From Gloeopeniophorella convolvens (Eukaryota; Basidiomycota; Agaricomycetes; Russulales), in NCBI GenBank assembly GCA_022496205.1, contig WTXD01000002.1:930001-994000 (forward strand): 64,000 nucleotides of DNA. The letters run 5' to 3'. The notes beneath the pieces were generated by a model. It was not told the DNA's origin. It was given only the letters and a program-made list of their open reading frames with translations, and did no database searches. The translations under genes and the position numbers were made by a program. Shown piece after piece: positions 51,026-63,644 of the stretch (position 1 is its first letter; each line of letters opens with the position of its first letter).

Positions 51026-53439
51026 TCATAGATCTGTAAATGCTGCGTCAAAGTCTGCCTGGCTGATTTGGCCCTTCTTCAGCTTTTTTGCCATCCTTTC
51101 CTCCTGTGCCAAGGTTTCCCAGTCATCACCTGAGTCGCCGGCCTCATCCCCATCCTCGGCCCGGGTTCTTTTCAAGGACACATCTATTTGATCTTGCTGA
51201 ACGGAAGCCATCCATTCCTTCTTCTTAACCTTCTGAGAACGTCTCTTCTCTCTCACGTCCTTCTTTGCGAGCTTTTTACTCCAGGGGACGTTGTCCTGTT
51301 TGCTCGCAGACCGTGACGGTGGTACCTTCGGTTCGTTGCGCTGTTTGGCCTTCGTGGCAACCACCTTCAGCCGCTTGTCCTCTTGGGCTTGATCGAGGTA
51401 CGAGAAAGTTTCCCACTGATGAGGTAGCAGTCAATCACGTTGGACGAACGTCGAGTCTACGGCATCTTAACTCACCTCAATGTCCGCATCCACCCAGCGT
51501 GACGTGTCAGCGTTTTTGAATTCCGGCATTCGCGGAAGGCGAAGAAGACCATAACTTTCGGCAATGCCAGCAAGATCAAGGTCTTTCAACCTAAAGATAT
51601 AAGCAGCTTCGTGCTTGCTGTAAGCTCGGATGAAGGAAACAAAAGCCTTTGCTGCCTGATCCAAGACTATCAGCCGAAGTGTGACGAGGAACACGAACTA
51701 CGAACCATGTCATGAAGAGCCCTGTCTTTCGACACATATTTGCGGATCGCCGCAAAGTACGCGGACACCGCTTGAGAATCTGGCTCGTCATCATCAGGCG
51801 GAGCTGCTACGCCGCCCTCAGTAAAGCGTGGGTGCTTTTTTACAGGAATCTTGCGAACAGCAAGAAAATCTTGAGAGGGACCATTTTAGTGGCGGACAGG
51901 CTCCCAGTCCATGTATCCCACCTGTGTACTGCTGTTCCTGGTTTACCAGAAGCACCCAAGCTCGTCCGTTCTTCCCAGCTCGTGCCGTGCGGCCACTACG
52001 GTGGGAAAAGGCCTTCGTATCCGTAGGCGGGTCAAACTGCACGACCACATCTACATTAGGTACGTCCAACCCTCGAGCGGCGACATCTGTGGCCAAGAGC
52101 AAAGACGGTGAGGCGACAGTTGGGACCGAGTCCGTAAATGAGGCCAAAGTCCGTGTGCGCGCGGACGGGGGTAGGTGGCCATGAAGTGAGAAGAGTTGAG
52201 TAGATTCTGGAAGGAACAGGGGTAGAATCTGCGGGAATAAGCATGCAACGAGGCAAAGAGTTACAGCCCCCGTACTTTGTAAAAGTAATCAACGGATGCG
52301 CCTGTAGCAAAGTACAGGATGAAACGTGTCAATTGATTGCGTTGAACCTCGTGCAAGACGATGCGTATACATTGTACGAGCTTCTCTGAAGGATGACACG
52401 CAACGCTGAAGATCTTCAACCTGCATAGCATGTAAAGAGGGTTGGGGCCTCATGAATCAGTCACTGAGATCTACGCACCCCGCAGGAATTCGGCGCTCAC
52501 TCAGCACGCCTCCAGCCGCCACGGATGCGTCGTCGTCCACGATAGATCGTTTAGTTTGCACCTTGACGACCACACGCGCAGGATTTCGCAAACCCGCTCT
52601 AACTAGTTCCGACATTGCATCGGCATCCGTCATTGTTGCGCTGAATAAACCAGTCCTCCTCTGCTTGGGCAGTCGGGATAGGATCTTTGTCAAGCTTTGT
52701 TGGAAGCCTAGATCGAGGAGACTTAGACCGCATAAGGCACGGGGCAGATTTTGAACTGAGATGACCACATACCGATCGGCTTCGTCGAGAACTAGTACCT
52801 CTAACTCCTTGGCACTGACGGAGGTCTTGCCTTTGCCAAGCAAAAACTCCTCCACACGACCGGGTGTCCCAATAACGATGTCTGAGCCCAGTTCAAGGAA
52901 TCGTTCCACATCCTGTATAGGGCTGGATTGTGAGGATGAAACAAGGAGAAGTGGGGGAGGGAGGTTATGCCGGAGCGAGCTGTTATCTGAGTCGGTGGCC
53001 GTGGGTTGGGACGAGAGAAACGCGGTGAAGACGGCATGTATCTGCGAGGCTAACTCCCTGGGCGGTCTCAATCTCTTAAAAAGCCGAGGGATGCGACGAA
53101 ACCTGATCACCTTGTTGGACTGATTACCAGAGCTCCGATCTCGCTTTTCTTGAACCTCCTCTCCCTCCTAATGATGCGTTCCAATATTGGAATGACAAAT
53201 GCCAGGGTTTTTCCAGAACCTGTCACGGCTTCTACCACGACATCCTTGTTTCGCATGAACAGGGGGATCGTCGACGCTTGGACGGGCGTCATCTGTGTGT
53301 GCCCCATTGACTGGATCACATCGAGGCTGAAGAGTCTAGATGAATAGAAGGGTGGAGAACGACGCCAGTTGACTTACACCCATTCCGTCGGGGGGATAGG
53401 AAGCGAAGACCACGATCCACCATACGCCGGAGCAGACAT
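51026..53439 (-). CDS. SPB4: ATP-dependent RNA helicase SPB4 (DDX55), 60S ribosome biogenesis
   Basis: DEAD-box helicase of the nucleolus acting on pre-60S particles. Nine exons (53439-53378, 53326-53111, 53057-52773, 52721-52479, 52420-52276, 52228-51922, 51869-51706, 51655-51476, 51415-51026) give 663 residues. The start [20 protein letters not shown] and the Q motif [17 protein letters not shown] match the family. Then come [66 protein letters not shown] and [19 protein letters not shown]. The Spb4 C-terminus follows: [53 protein letters not shown]. The gene is divergent from SOG2. Confidence 0.95.
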
Positions 53440-53909
53440 TCGTACAGCGACGAAACAAATCGCGTTCAAGGAAGCTTGAAGTTAAATGAAAGCTTTCCGG
53501 AAGTTTGCTTAGTGCTTCGGAGGTTGCTGCAAGCATAATGCATAACCCATGCCCAGGGTTAGGGTCTATATCACCGCCCTTGTTTGAGGGCCATCATGTC
53601 GATTGAATTGTCGTGGGGCATTGTCGTAGCAACATGGTGTGGCGACACAGGCAGCCTAATTGAGAATATATAACCAGGGAGAGAGCAGAGCCAGTGTGCA
53701 TTGGGGCCGCAAGAGGCGATGTGGAGGCGGGCTGTCAAAGCGCGATGAGAGAAACTTTGTGGCTGGGCCGCATACACAGCCCATCCCATCTGGCCGTTCC
53801 GGGTCCGGAACCCACGACCGGTGCATCTCTCGAGGTGACCACTTGTCTGCAACCCAGTCCCTCGTTTTCTCCTTGGTCTCCTTGTGCTCAGTACCGTCTC
53901 AGGGGGGTC
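53440..53909. other. Divergent promoter region of SPB4 and SOG2
   Basis: 470 bp between two opposite start codons. No specific element was recognised. Confidence 0.5.
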
Positions 53910-56900
53910 ATGGAGCCCGACGGCGTGGACAATCACCTTCTTAATGGCCTCTCTCTGCATCGTCGACAACCCTCGTCTCCCACGTCCCCGACTTCCCTCA
54001 GTCACGCCCATATTTCCGAAGCCTTGCTGAAATCTGAGGACAACGGGGAAACTCTAGACTTTAGTCACAAGGGGCTGACAGATGTTGGAGAGTCCGGTGC
54101 GGAGCAGCTTGCTACCATTGGGCGTGAAGACTTGATGGAGGATGAGAGCTCGGTGCTCAGGTGTGTTTCGTATATGTGTCCCCCCCTCCTCAATTGGGAA
54201 TGAATCTTCCGTCTAGAATCACAGTGGCTTCCAATCGTCTGGCTGCGCTACCGATGGCATTCGCACTGCTGTCGCGGTTACGCTACCTCAACTTGAAGAA
54301 CAACTGTTTTACTGTGTTCCCTGATGTCGTGAGTTGATGTCTCTGCGTAGGAGATCGCGGAACTTAATCATACCCTGGACCAAGCTTACTGTCATGCCTT
54401 CGCTCGAAATTCTGGACATCGGTCGTAATAAGCTCAAGAGGCTGCCAACCCAACCTGGATCCTTGGTTAATCTCCGAGTAAACGCGCTCTTACACGACCT
54501 CAAGGGTGCCTTCTGACACCTCTGGTCCTTCCAGGTGTTTTCTTTCTACAAAAACAAGATAACCAGGCTGCCTCTGTACCTAACCAAGTTCACTCGCCTC
54601 ACGATTCTCCGTGCCGAACAGAACCCTTGGGAATGGCCGCCCAAGAGCGTCATGGAAACCCAATCTACTTCGAAGGACTTCATCAAGGTACTTCAAAGAT
54701 GGATTGATGAAAACGCACTTTTGGAGCATCGTAAGTTGTCAACTGATACATCGCTACCTGAGGAGACGGAGCAGGACTCAGAAAGGTGCCAACAACCCGT
54801 GTGTTGATTGGCCGGCGCTCATTCCTTTTATTAGGCTCGACTTCGACGACTTGGAAACCCTGGAAAGCGAATTCGACAACCGACCGACCCCTCATGCGCG
54901 GTCCTTCTCGGTCTCGTCAGCAACCTCTGTCCAGCCACATGGCATTGCAACGCCGCTATCCAGCCTATCACCATCTCGGTCGGACAGACCTTCTCCACTA
55001 CCTCTGAGTTCCCTTTCTTTTGGTAGATCGGTTTCGCCTCCCTCGCGCTCACCGGATACATACCTTCCAACTCCTGACGAATCCATCGGGTCGTCCACTG
55101 ATGACGATACGTCGAAACCATCACTCGATTCCCTCGCCCACGCGCGCAATGCCTCGTACGCCGGTTCCAGCAGAGCTGCTGGACGACCGAGTTTGTCTTC
55201 GAAGAAGAGCCTACCGGACCTCAGGCCAATCAAACTTCCCATGGGCCACGAACTACCGCCCAGATCACCAACTGCTCCTTTGTGGGATGGTCATATTGTC
55301 AACCGTTCTGTGGACCAACTGCTCTCGTCCACCCTGCGACAGGATTCCTCGAGTTCTTCTGACAGCGCTCCTCCTAATCCTCGTCTGGGTAGGGCTTTCC
55401 TCCGTGGGGACGTTGCTTCTTCTCCCGTATCCATGAATCGGCCAGCTCCCCCGATGGACGGGGAGCGCCATTCATACTTCCGACGTTTTTCCGTCTTGCA
55501 GTCGGCGTCACTTTCCAGGACCATTCCTGAGTCTCTACTTAGACTGGTGGACGCTGCTCGCGGGATCTTGTTTGCAGTGTCGCAGATTTATCAGACGCTC
55601 CAACATTACACCGTGTACGCCATTGATGAACGACTGGCGTCTGTGTTGTTAAAGGTGCTTGATCCAGCCAGCACCTACATCACGCAGTTGATCAATGCGT
55701 TGGACCGATTCGACTCGATGAGCCGCCGGACGCTGCCTACGCCATTGATCTGCCGAGGAGTAGTCGAGGGCTGCAAGGACAACGTTGCTATCTTTGGAAA
55801 AGCAGTTGGCGTTCTCGCCCTTCAATTGAAGGTCCTGGCTACCCAGGATGACGTGCGGTACACAAGGCAAATGTTACTAGTACTCTACGGCGCCACCGCC
55901 GAGATTTCTCATGCTTGGCAATCCATGGTCCCGCATCTTGAAGCCGTCGGACCGCTTCTTCGGGACCATAGACCACCACCGGTAGCGAAGACGCGCCCGG
56001 TACAAAATACAACTCACCCCACCCTCCCCACCACTCCTACTTCCGCACCCCCGGCTGCTTCCTCTTTCCAGTCCCATCGATCTCCCCTTGTCCCTCCAGA
56101 GAGCCCTGTGCCTGCGGAGCGAACCCACATAGCTCGGCGGCATGCAGGATCCTTCAGTTCCAAGGATGTGGAGATTGGGAGATTCATGCCCTCTGCGGAC
56201 GAGCCTACACCCCTGCCGAGGGGCGTGATAGCAGGAATTGGTGTAGAGGTGCCAATACCCCGCTTTTCTCGGCGTCAGCCTGGCCTGCTGCCCTTGTACA
56301 GTGGTTCAACCTTGACGACCTCTCTCCGCAAGAACTCTCAGTCTCCTCACGACAATCATTCTAGACAGGGATCTCAATCCTCGCTAGTCGGATCATCAGC
56401 CAGCTCGTCGCCCTTGACCGTGGGACGGTCAGTAGAAATGCCAACAGCGCTTGATAGCCTCGTAGACAAAGAGGCCATTGACGCCATGATTAAGGCTGTG
56501 GAGGCCGCCCCACCCGTCTGGACAATGATGGACAACATCCTGGCCGACGTAGGAGAGAACCAGGAAGAGATCAAGGACACCCTTGTCAGAGCGCACGCCG
56601 TGACACGTCAATTGAAGAGCGATATATCAGCGCTGCAGGACGGCGCTTATGTGGACAGGAAGTCACTGCGTAATGACGCCCATCTCTTCGTCAAGGTAAG
56701 TAACTACACACCATGGTTATCCAAATCCTCCGTGAGTTCACCACCTTCGTTCTTTGCTTCAGCTTGTGGTTTTCTTGTCAACCAACGTCAAGTCATACGT
56801 CGATACGCACCCGTTATCATCTACCTTGCGCACCTACATGGTCAAGCTTACCAACGCTACTGAAGAATTCGTAATTCTACTTCACGTCTCATCATTCTCC

Positions 56901-57176
56901 ACCCCGACGACAACTCGACCGCATACTCCTCTCGTAAATGCCCTCTCCAGCAATAGCGCAGTGCTTGGCGGCCCTGTCTCCGACGACACGCATCTCAGTG
57001 TGGTGACATCGCTCTCACGGTCACGTAGCGCGTTGACATCTTCATCAAGAACTCTTGTCACCACAGCCACTCGAGATGTCCCGCATAGCGCTTTGCCACA
57101 GCAGTCGTTCAGAGTGCCACCCATCCCACACCGGCTGAAGGCGACGACCCCCGACAACACCCTTGACGTTTTCTGA
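53910..57176 (+). CDS. SOG2: SOG2-type leucine-rich-repeat protein of the RAM pathway
   Basis: Sog2 binds the Ndr kinase Cbk1 module and is needed for polarised growth and cell separation. Six exons (53910-54160, 54217-54328, 54385-54477, 54535-54785, 54835-56695, 56763-57176) give 993 residues. LRR units lie between about residues 80 and 210: VASNRLAALPMAFALLSRLR, YLNLKNNCFTVFPDV, LEILDIGRNKLKRLP, KNKITRLPLYLTKFTRLTIL and EQNPWEWPPKSVME. After a Ser/Pro-rich linker the RAM domain follows: LLRLVDAARGILFAVSQIYQ, YITQLINALDRFDSMS and AEISHAWQSMVPHLEAVGPL, then PVWTMMDNILADVGENQEEI. The fourth intron (54786-54834) was chosen because earlier donors break frame. Confidence 0.92.
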
Positions 57177-57468
57177 CGGCTGGCTGCCTCACTTGCATAC
57201 ATCTCAACCGCATTGGTAGCTGCGGTCACCTTGCATCTCATCACGTACTCAGATCACATACGCAACTCTACCCACTAATACTCTCCTAGGCTCATGAACC
57301 TGATACTCTCCCATACGCAACTTTCTTAGTATAATGAGGGACAATGCAATAGATCATGACACACCCGGAACACTGTTTCGGACGTAAAAAATGGCAGAGC
57401 AAGTGTGCGAGCAATGGTAAAGCGAGGATGATCAGCAAGTGATATGCGACTATAGCAGCTTCAGTTCG

Positions 57469-59930
57469 TCAACCCTGTTGACTTCCCATTTGCTGCAAGG
57501 GCATGAGACCGCCTTCGTGCGCGTTCGCGACGAGCCTGTCTATCTCTGCCCTGATCTCATGCAAGTTGACTTTCAATGTCTTCGCATCCTCGAACTTGCG
57601 ATGTGCCTTGGCTTCTTCAACGAAGGACTCTAGGAGCGCTTCTTGTTCAAGCAGTGGCTGGAGAGCGTGCGCGAGTTCGGACTGTGGGTCGATCACGGGG
57701 GATTCGGTCGGTGTGCTTTGTGAGGACGATGACGATGACGACTTGGAGGGTTTCGGGAGCGACTGGTTTCGTAGTTTGTGTCGGTACAGCGTTTGGCAGG
57801 GAAGCATCTGACTCACCTGGAGCGGGAACATGTGCTTCTGTAGGAATACGCTAGCTCTGGTCTGGACGGCGGCCAGCACCCTATCCTGGGAACTCCCAGG
57901 TCCCGACGTGGGAAGCTTTCGGATTCGCTTGGCTAGAGCATCGTATTGGGCGAAAGCGTCCAGCAGCCGTTTTCGCGCGGCGGATGCCTCCGCAGTAGGA
58001 CGGTCGTCAGAACTGGGGGATAGGTCAGCCTGGTTGTCGTGGGTGACAGGCGGCTATTTACCTGAGAGTCAGCAAGAGCTCCTGAAATAGTGGTAACGCG
58101 TCCTCAATCTCCTTCTCTAGATTGATGAACACGTCGTATAGCTTGGAGAATGTGGGCAAGCGTGTTCTATCTTGGGCATACTGTTGCCGCCTGGGTGACA
58201 GATTGTCAGCTCGAGCTAGTAGATAGTGATTCATCTCACAGAAGCACCGGGCGACAGTCACGGCAGATCCTGACGCCTCTCAAGAATTTCTCATCAGGGC
58301 TGGCATTGGCTTGCCCTCCGGAACTGAGAGTACGCCGTCGGACGCCGTAGTCAACGCCTTCGCCAACCTCCTCGATCTGACCAGTCTGTGGATCAGCGAC
58401 AAAGAGTAGCGAACACATTGCAGGTCGCTGCGGATGCTTGACAGGCAGAGAGCAGATAATCTTGCCGCATAAGCGACAATGATGCTTCCGGTTTGTAATT
58501 GGATGGAATGACGTTCTGTTCGATCACAATCAACTGTCAGACGAATGAACGACGGCGAAGCGACTCACGAACATAACGGGCACTGAGACACATCCGCGTC
58601 ATTTTGCCAGGGCGTGATGTTCTGTTCCGCAGCTAGAGGTAAAATATTAACTCCAAACCAAGGTAAAGTGGGTGAACCAAACCTCGGATGTCAGCTTTGC
58701 TGCCAGGGGAGACTTGGCTCTGAATCACACCTCTCCAAAGGTCGCCCGCGCCCATGTTTCTGATATCCAGCTCAAATATTGACGACATTCTCTTGATCTG
58801 TTTAGGACGAGGAGCAGTGGCCTTTTTATCTGCACCCTCTCCAAAGTGCAGGTTTATTAGCTTCTCAAGGCGGCGTTCAAAGCGTGTTTGTTCTATGCGG
58901 CCAACATCCCGACGAACCCGGCGTGCCTCGAGAAACTCGTCTGTTAGTGGACGGTACACGCCCTTGGGTTGAAACCCGGGGCGATAGGGCGCCGACGACC
59001 GCACAGGCGTACCTATGCACGTTGACGATGGTGATGGCGATCCAATAGGCGTCAGAGTGGCGGGAGTGTGAGAAGGTGATGGAGATGGAGTCGCTCGCAC
59101 AGACCCTGTTGATCCCGACGGTGGACGGGCGTCAGTCGGCTCAGCGGAGGTTCGTCGGTCAGGTAAAGTTGCGTCTGCCTGCGGCTGCGGGCTCAACGTA
59201 GGTCTGCTGGAAGGTCTAGTCTGAGAAGAATCCGCGGGAGACGGGCCACCGGGGAGGATGATAGTGGACAAACGGCTTTGTGGGGGTCTGGTAGGCTGAC
59301 TTGGGTCAAGATGACGTGACGTGAGCGACATTGTCCGAGGTTCAGCCCCTGGACGTAACCGGGACGGTGCTACTGGTGTCGACGCGACACGCGAAGGAAT
59401 CCGACGGAATGTAGAGGTCCTTCGGGTTGCCAATGGGCTTAACGTCGAACCCGACGTCGAAGTAGAGCCCGAGGGCACAGGAGGCCTTGCATCTGAAACC
59501 GCGACCGGTGCAGGAGATGGCGCAGGAGTCAAAGATACTGCAGGAGCAACGAGGAGCTGTAGAGGTGGAGAACTGACAGGCTCTTGTGATGACTCGCGAG
59601 CGGCTGCGGCTGCGGGGACGGGGCCAGAAGCGGGGTTGACAGCGAGAACGGGTGGAGACTTGCTCGGCACTGGCACGGTTATGGTAGGCAGGCCATCGTG
59701 AACAGGGATATATGCAACCTCGGGGTGGTATTGTTGAGGTGAAGACGGCTGCTGCGGAGCGAGGGAGTCGTGTACTGGAGGAGAGGGCGAGGAAGAAACG
59801 GCCGACTTCTGGCTAGAGAAACTACGAGAATGTTTCTTTGACTTTCGTGCGGGTTCAGTTTAGTGCGCAAGATGAGATTGTGAGGGCGTACCTTGTAAGC
59901 CTGGTAGGGGACGTATGTAGGCGTGCTCAT
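57469..59930 (-). CDS. PEP7: PEP7/VAC1, FYVE and Rab-binding vesicle-tethering protein
   Basis: Links PI3P and Rab5-type GTPases during Golgi-to-endosome fusion. Seven exons (59930-59892, 59835-58683, 58632-58569, 58515-58240, 58190-58062, 58012-57817, 57762-57469) give 716 residues. A disordered Ser/Pro-rich half precedes QTRFERRLEKLINLHFG. The FYVE finger shows CPLCSTSFHPITNRKHHC, RLCGKIIC and RICRDC, with a long insertion before the last cysteine pair, as in Vac1. The C-terminus has helical segments (LPTFSKLYDVFINLEKEIED, LLDAFAQYDALAKRIRKLPT) and a Rabenosyn-like Rab-binding end (ALQPLLEQEALLESFVEEAK, FEDAKTLKVNLHEIRAEIDR). The first exon codes only 13 residues (MSTPTYVPYQAYK). Its ATG is 36 bp from the divergent twinfilin ATG. 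Confidence 0.92.
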
Positions 59931-59966
59931 CAGAGTCACAGTCAAGCTTGGATTGGCGCGTCCATC
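59931..59966. promoter_or_regulatory. 36-bp gap between divergent start codons of PEP7 and twinfilin
   Basis: Only 36 bp separate the two opposite ATGs, so the 5' leaders and transcription starts must overlap the neighbouring gene. ATTGG (inverted CCAAT) occurs at about 59952-59956. Confidence 0.65.
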
Positions 59967-61258
59967 ATGTCCGCCACTTCCGGCATCGCCGCCTCCCCAG
60001 AGCTCACCGCAGCTTTCGCAGACGCTGTCGCCTCTAGGAACGTCCGCTTCCTCAAGATATCCATTCAGAACGGTCTGCACTGCCGCAGTTGTCGTTCTGG
60101 CTTATCCTCACCGCATACATCGATCAGAGACCCTTGTCATTGACGCAACTCTTCCGCCGTCCTCGACACTCGAGAATGATCTGAATGATTTGCAACCGCT
60201 CCTGGATGACAATATCCCTGCCTATGTGCTCGCCCGTCTTGATGACCCCCCGACGTCGTGGCTTGCCGCGCACTATGTTCCCGATACCGCCAAAGTTCGG
60301 GACAAGGTACCCATCAGTAATGCTACTGCCATCGGGCCTTCTCTCATGGAATTGTCAGATGCTCTACGCCTCTACGCGCAATGTCGTGACAAAGACCTTG
60401 GGGGCGACACTTTTTGTTGACACTATATTCGCTACTTCCAAGCAGGATCTTACCCCTGCAGGATACGCTGCGCATAAACGCCATCTTGCTGCGCCGAAGC
60501 CGATGAGCGAGCGAGAGAAAGAGATCGCTAATATCAAGGCGGCAGAGCGAGAAGCTGGAGGCACGCCCTACAACGCCAGTGGTCCTAGACAGAGCCCGTT
60601 TGGATCTGGCGTCGGCTTGAAGTGGTCGAGCGACGTAGAGACCGCAGTGCGCAGCCTCGCAGATGCCACTGAAGACTCCTTGGTCACGATCGTGAGTCAA
60701 TTCACACCATCGATCGCGTCACCGACTCGACAATGCCACAGACAATTGACCCTTCCACCGAGACTTTGGTTCTCGGCGAGGCAGGCACCACATCCGTTGA
60801 CGCACTTGGAAGCAAAGTGCCATCGTCCAATCCATGTACGTGACATGTTCATAGCTGTTCAGTGTTGACGAGCTACCCAGCCTTCTCTTTTTTTTCTTGG
60901 TCTGATGCTGGACCGGAACGGCGGATTGGTGAGCCCTGCTCTATCCCACACACAACCTCAATCTCTCTAACGCAGAGCAGTCTTCATCTATTCCTGCCCG
61001 TCAGGATCCCCAGTGAAGCACAGGATGTTGTACTCGTCTGGTTCATCGTCTGTGTACCAGTCTGCGAAGTCCCTTCTCCCGCCGCTGCTGCTTGCCCCGC
61101 GCAAAGTGGAGACATCTGAACCTTCAGAACTCAGTGCACCGTTCTTACGCACGGAGCTCGGTCAAAGCAACGAGCCCAGTCGGGTGGGCACACCGAACAG
61201 TGCAGGGCTTGGGGGCGCCGCTTTCGCTAGGCCAAGGGGTCCCCCAAAGAGACGTTAA
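59967..61258 (+). CDS. TWF1: Twinfilin, actin monomer-binding protein
   Basis: Binds ADP-actin monomers and caps filaments in cortical patches. Six exons (59967-60072, 60128-60306, 60359-60691, 60742-60835, 60881-60928, 60978-61258) give 346 residues. First ADF-H domain: MSATSGIAASPELTAAFADA, RFLKISIQNETLVIDATLP, YVLARLDDPPTSWLAAHYVP and MLYASTRNVVTKTLGATLFV. The linker SEREKEIANIKAAEREAG leads to the second ADF-H domain (FGSGVGLKWSSDVETAVRSL, FSFFSWSDAGPERR, VFIYSCPSGSPVKHRMLYSS). It ends AFARPRGPPKRR, the basic tail typical of twinfilin. The last acceptor uses CAGAG| at 60977; the nearer AG breaks frame. Confidence 0.95.
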
Positions 61259-61534
61259 ACCTGGAGGGTAAGGTGCTGAGACACGTAGCGAGTATGCAGC
61301 AGATAGTGGCAATAGCTAGTAACTTTGTACATTCCTGATGTTGAATACGATGAAGACCATGATGGTGGCGGAGTGACGTAACTCACGCGATGGATGTTGG
61401 GCGGGCGGAATAGACAGGATCCGGGGTAAGCGACCGGCGCAAGTTCCGCTTGACCATTAATGCGATTCCCATTCCATTGCCTTTTTCTGTAATACCTCAA
61501 CGTTCAACGACTCACGGTAGTTTTGTTGCCCGGT

Positions 61535-63644
61535 ATGCTCTCTCGGACGCTGTTTTCGAGCCCCAAGTCGCGTGCACGTATCCCAGTGGTGTTTCTCGTC
61601 CGCGCATACTCAGTAGCAGCGGACGCTCCCGTCCCCAAGAAGAAGAAAGTGTGGGACTCGGCCCACGAGGCCGTCAAAGCAGTCAAGTCTGGCGACGTGC
61701 TGTTGAGTGGAGGTATGCGTATTGCGATGACACGGCCGCGAGGTGCTGATAGCCTTGCCAGGCTTTGGTCTATGCGGAACACCTGGTAGCTGCTCATCCT
61801 GCCCTGCGTTGCCGGTACAAATATCAACCATGCCATAGATACCCTCATCGGTGCCCTCGCGGAAAGGCCAGACGTCCGCGATCTGACTGCCATCTCCAAT
61901 AACGCAGGCTCAGGGCAATTCGGACTTGGTTCGCAGCAACTGCTTCGTATGCAGGCCCCTATACTCAACATTACCTACAGGAAAGCTCCTTCACAGCGGA
62001 CAGATTGACAAAATGGTTTCCTCGTACATCGGAGGGTGCGCATGTCTTGTTTCCTTGGTCATCCTGTCTTACGATGCCTTGTCCAGAAACAAGCATTTTG
62101 AGCAACTATATCTCCAGGGAAAGATTTCTTTAGAGCTCGTACCTCAGGGCACACTCGCTGAGCGTCTGCGCGCCCACGCGGCCGGGATCCCGGCCTTTTT
62201 CACACCCACTGGCGCCTCTACGGCTGTGGAGGAAGGTGCTGTCCCTATTCGCTACAACGAGGGTGGTATGTCAAACGGTGTCAAGCTTCCTGGGACCAAA
62301 AAGGAATACCGCGAGTTTAACGGGAGGAGATACATCATGGAGCCCGCTATTGCTGGTGATGTCGCCTTTGTCAGAGCGTGGAAGGTGGATGAGGTCGGGA
62401 ACACCGTGTTCAGGTGTGTTCAACAAAGTTCTTCCGTGAACACTATGGACGAACCACTCGGGACAGATATACCACGAACAACTTTAGCAGCGTCATGGCA
62501 AAGAACGCGAAGCTGACCATCGTTGAGGTAAGTTAAGCTTAAGTATATATACTCCTCATGCCGGAGTTAACGGGCATTGAATGGGCACAGGCGGAACATA
62601 TTGTTCCCGTTGGCTCGATCTCACCGAACGCTATCCACCTTCCCGGGATCTACGTCGATCGCATTGTACAGGCAACAGCAGAGAAGCAGATAGAGACTCG
62701 GACTGTTGCCCAGGGCGCTTCGGACGGCCGAGATGCTGGCAAGCCTGCCGCCCTTGACCTCCGGCACAGGATTGCACGGCGCGCAGCGAAGGAGCTGAGA
62801 GACGGTTATCATGTCAATCTGGGTATCGGAATGCCGACACTTGTTCCCGAGCATCTGCCTCACGGCGTGAAGGTGTGGTTGCAAAGCGAGAACGGCATCC
62901 TCGGTATGGGCCCGTATCCAACCGAAGAGAAACTCGACGCGTAGGTATGTTTCCCAAGGTGCCCGCATGTGCCGAAACTGTTTTTTTTTTTTTTTTTTGC
63001 TCAGAGACATCATCAACGCTGGCAAAGAGACGGTCACGTTGTTACCAGGGGCATCAGTTTTCGGTGGGTCTGGATGCGTTCTCGACTGCAACTCAGTGAC
63101 GGAGACGGGGCTCCACAGATTCCAGCGAGTCGTTCGCGATGATTCGGGGAGGACATATTGATGTCGCTATCCTTGGGGTAGGCTGACGCTCCTTCATGTA
63201 AAGCACCGCTTCTCATCGGGTCATTCAGGCAATGCAAGTCTCGCAGGCGGGTGATATTGCCAATTTTATGATACCCGGGAAACTTGTGAAAGGTATTTTG
63301 GCAGACACCAATCATGAGACCCACGCTCACGAAATGGTGTACGAAACCTTCTAGGCATTGGCGGCGCCATGGACCTTGTCTCGAATCCGGATAATACCAA
63401 GGTTATCGTCGTGATGGAGCATTGCGCGAAGGATGGCAGCCCGAAAATTCTCAAACAGTGCTCGCTACCCCCGACGGGAGCCCGCGCAGTCAGCCAGATC
63501 ATCACTGAGCTTGGTGCCTTCGACGTAGACCGCCAAAAGGGCGAGCTGACGCTGATTGATCTGGCGGAGGGCGTCACTGTGGAAGAAGTGAGGGCGAAGA
63601 CTGGATGTGATTTCCACGTGAGAAGCCAGCTGGGGAAGCTGTGA
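61535..63644 (+). CDS. Succinyl-CoA:3-ketoacid CoA-transferase, mitochondrial (SCOT/OXCT family)
   Basis: Transfers CoA from succinyl-CoA to acetoacetate or related acids. Eleven exons (61535-61712, 61762-61785, 61839-61928, 61981-62035, 62087-62413, 62467-62527, 62591-62940, 63005-63063, 63119-63177, 63229-63292, 63355-63644) give 518 residues. The N-terminus ([20 protein letters not shown]) is a presequence. Alpha half: [39 protein letters not shown] and [20 protein letters not shown]. Beta half: [20 protein letters not shown], the catalytic Glu in [52 protein letters not shown] and [11 protein letters not shown]. Exon 2 is 24 nt. The seventh intron holds 18 T directly before its acceptor. 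Confidence 0.96.
62981..62998. repeat. T18 homopolymer at a 3' splice site
   Basis: Eighteen consecutive T, followed by GCTCAG and SCOT exon 8. It acts as an extreme polypyrimidine tract. Confidence 0.9.
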
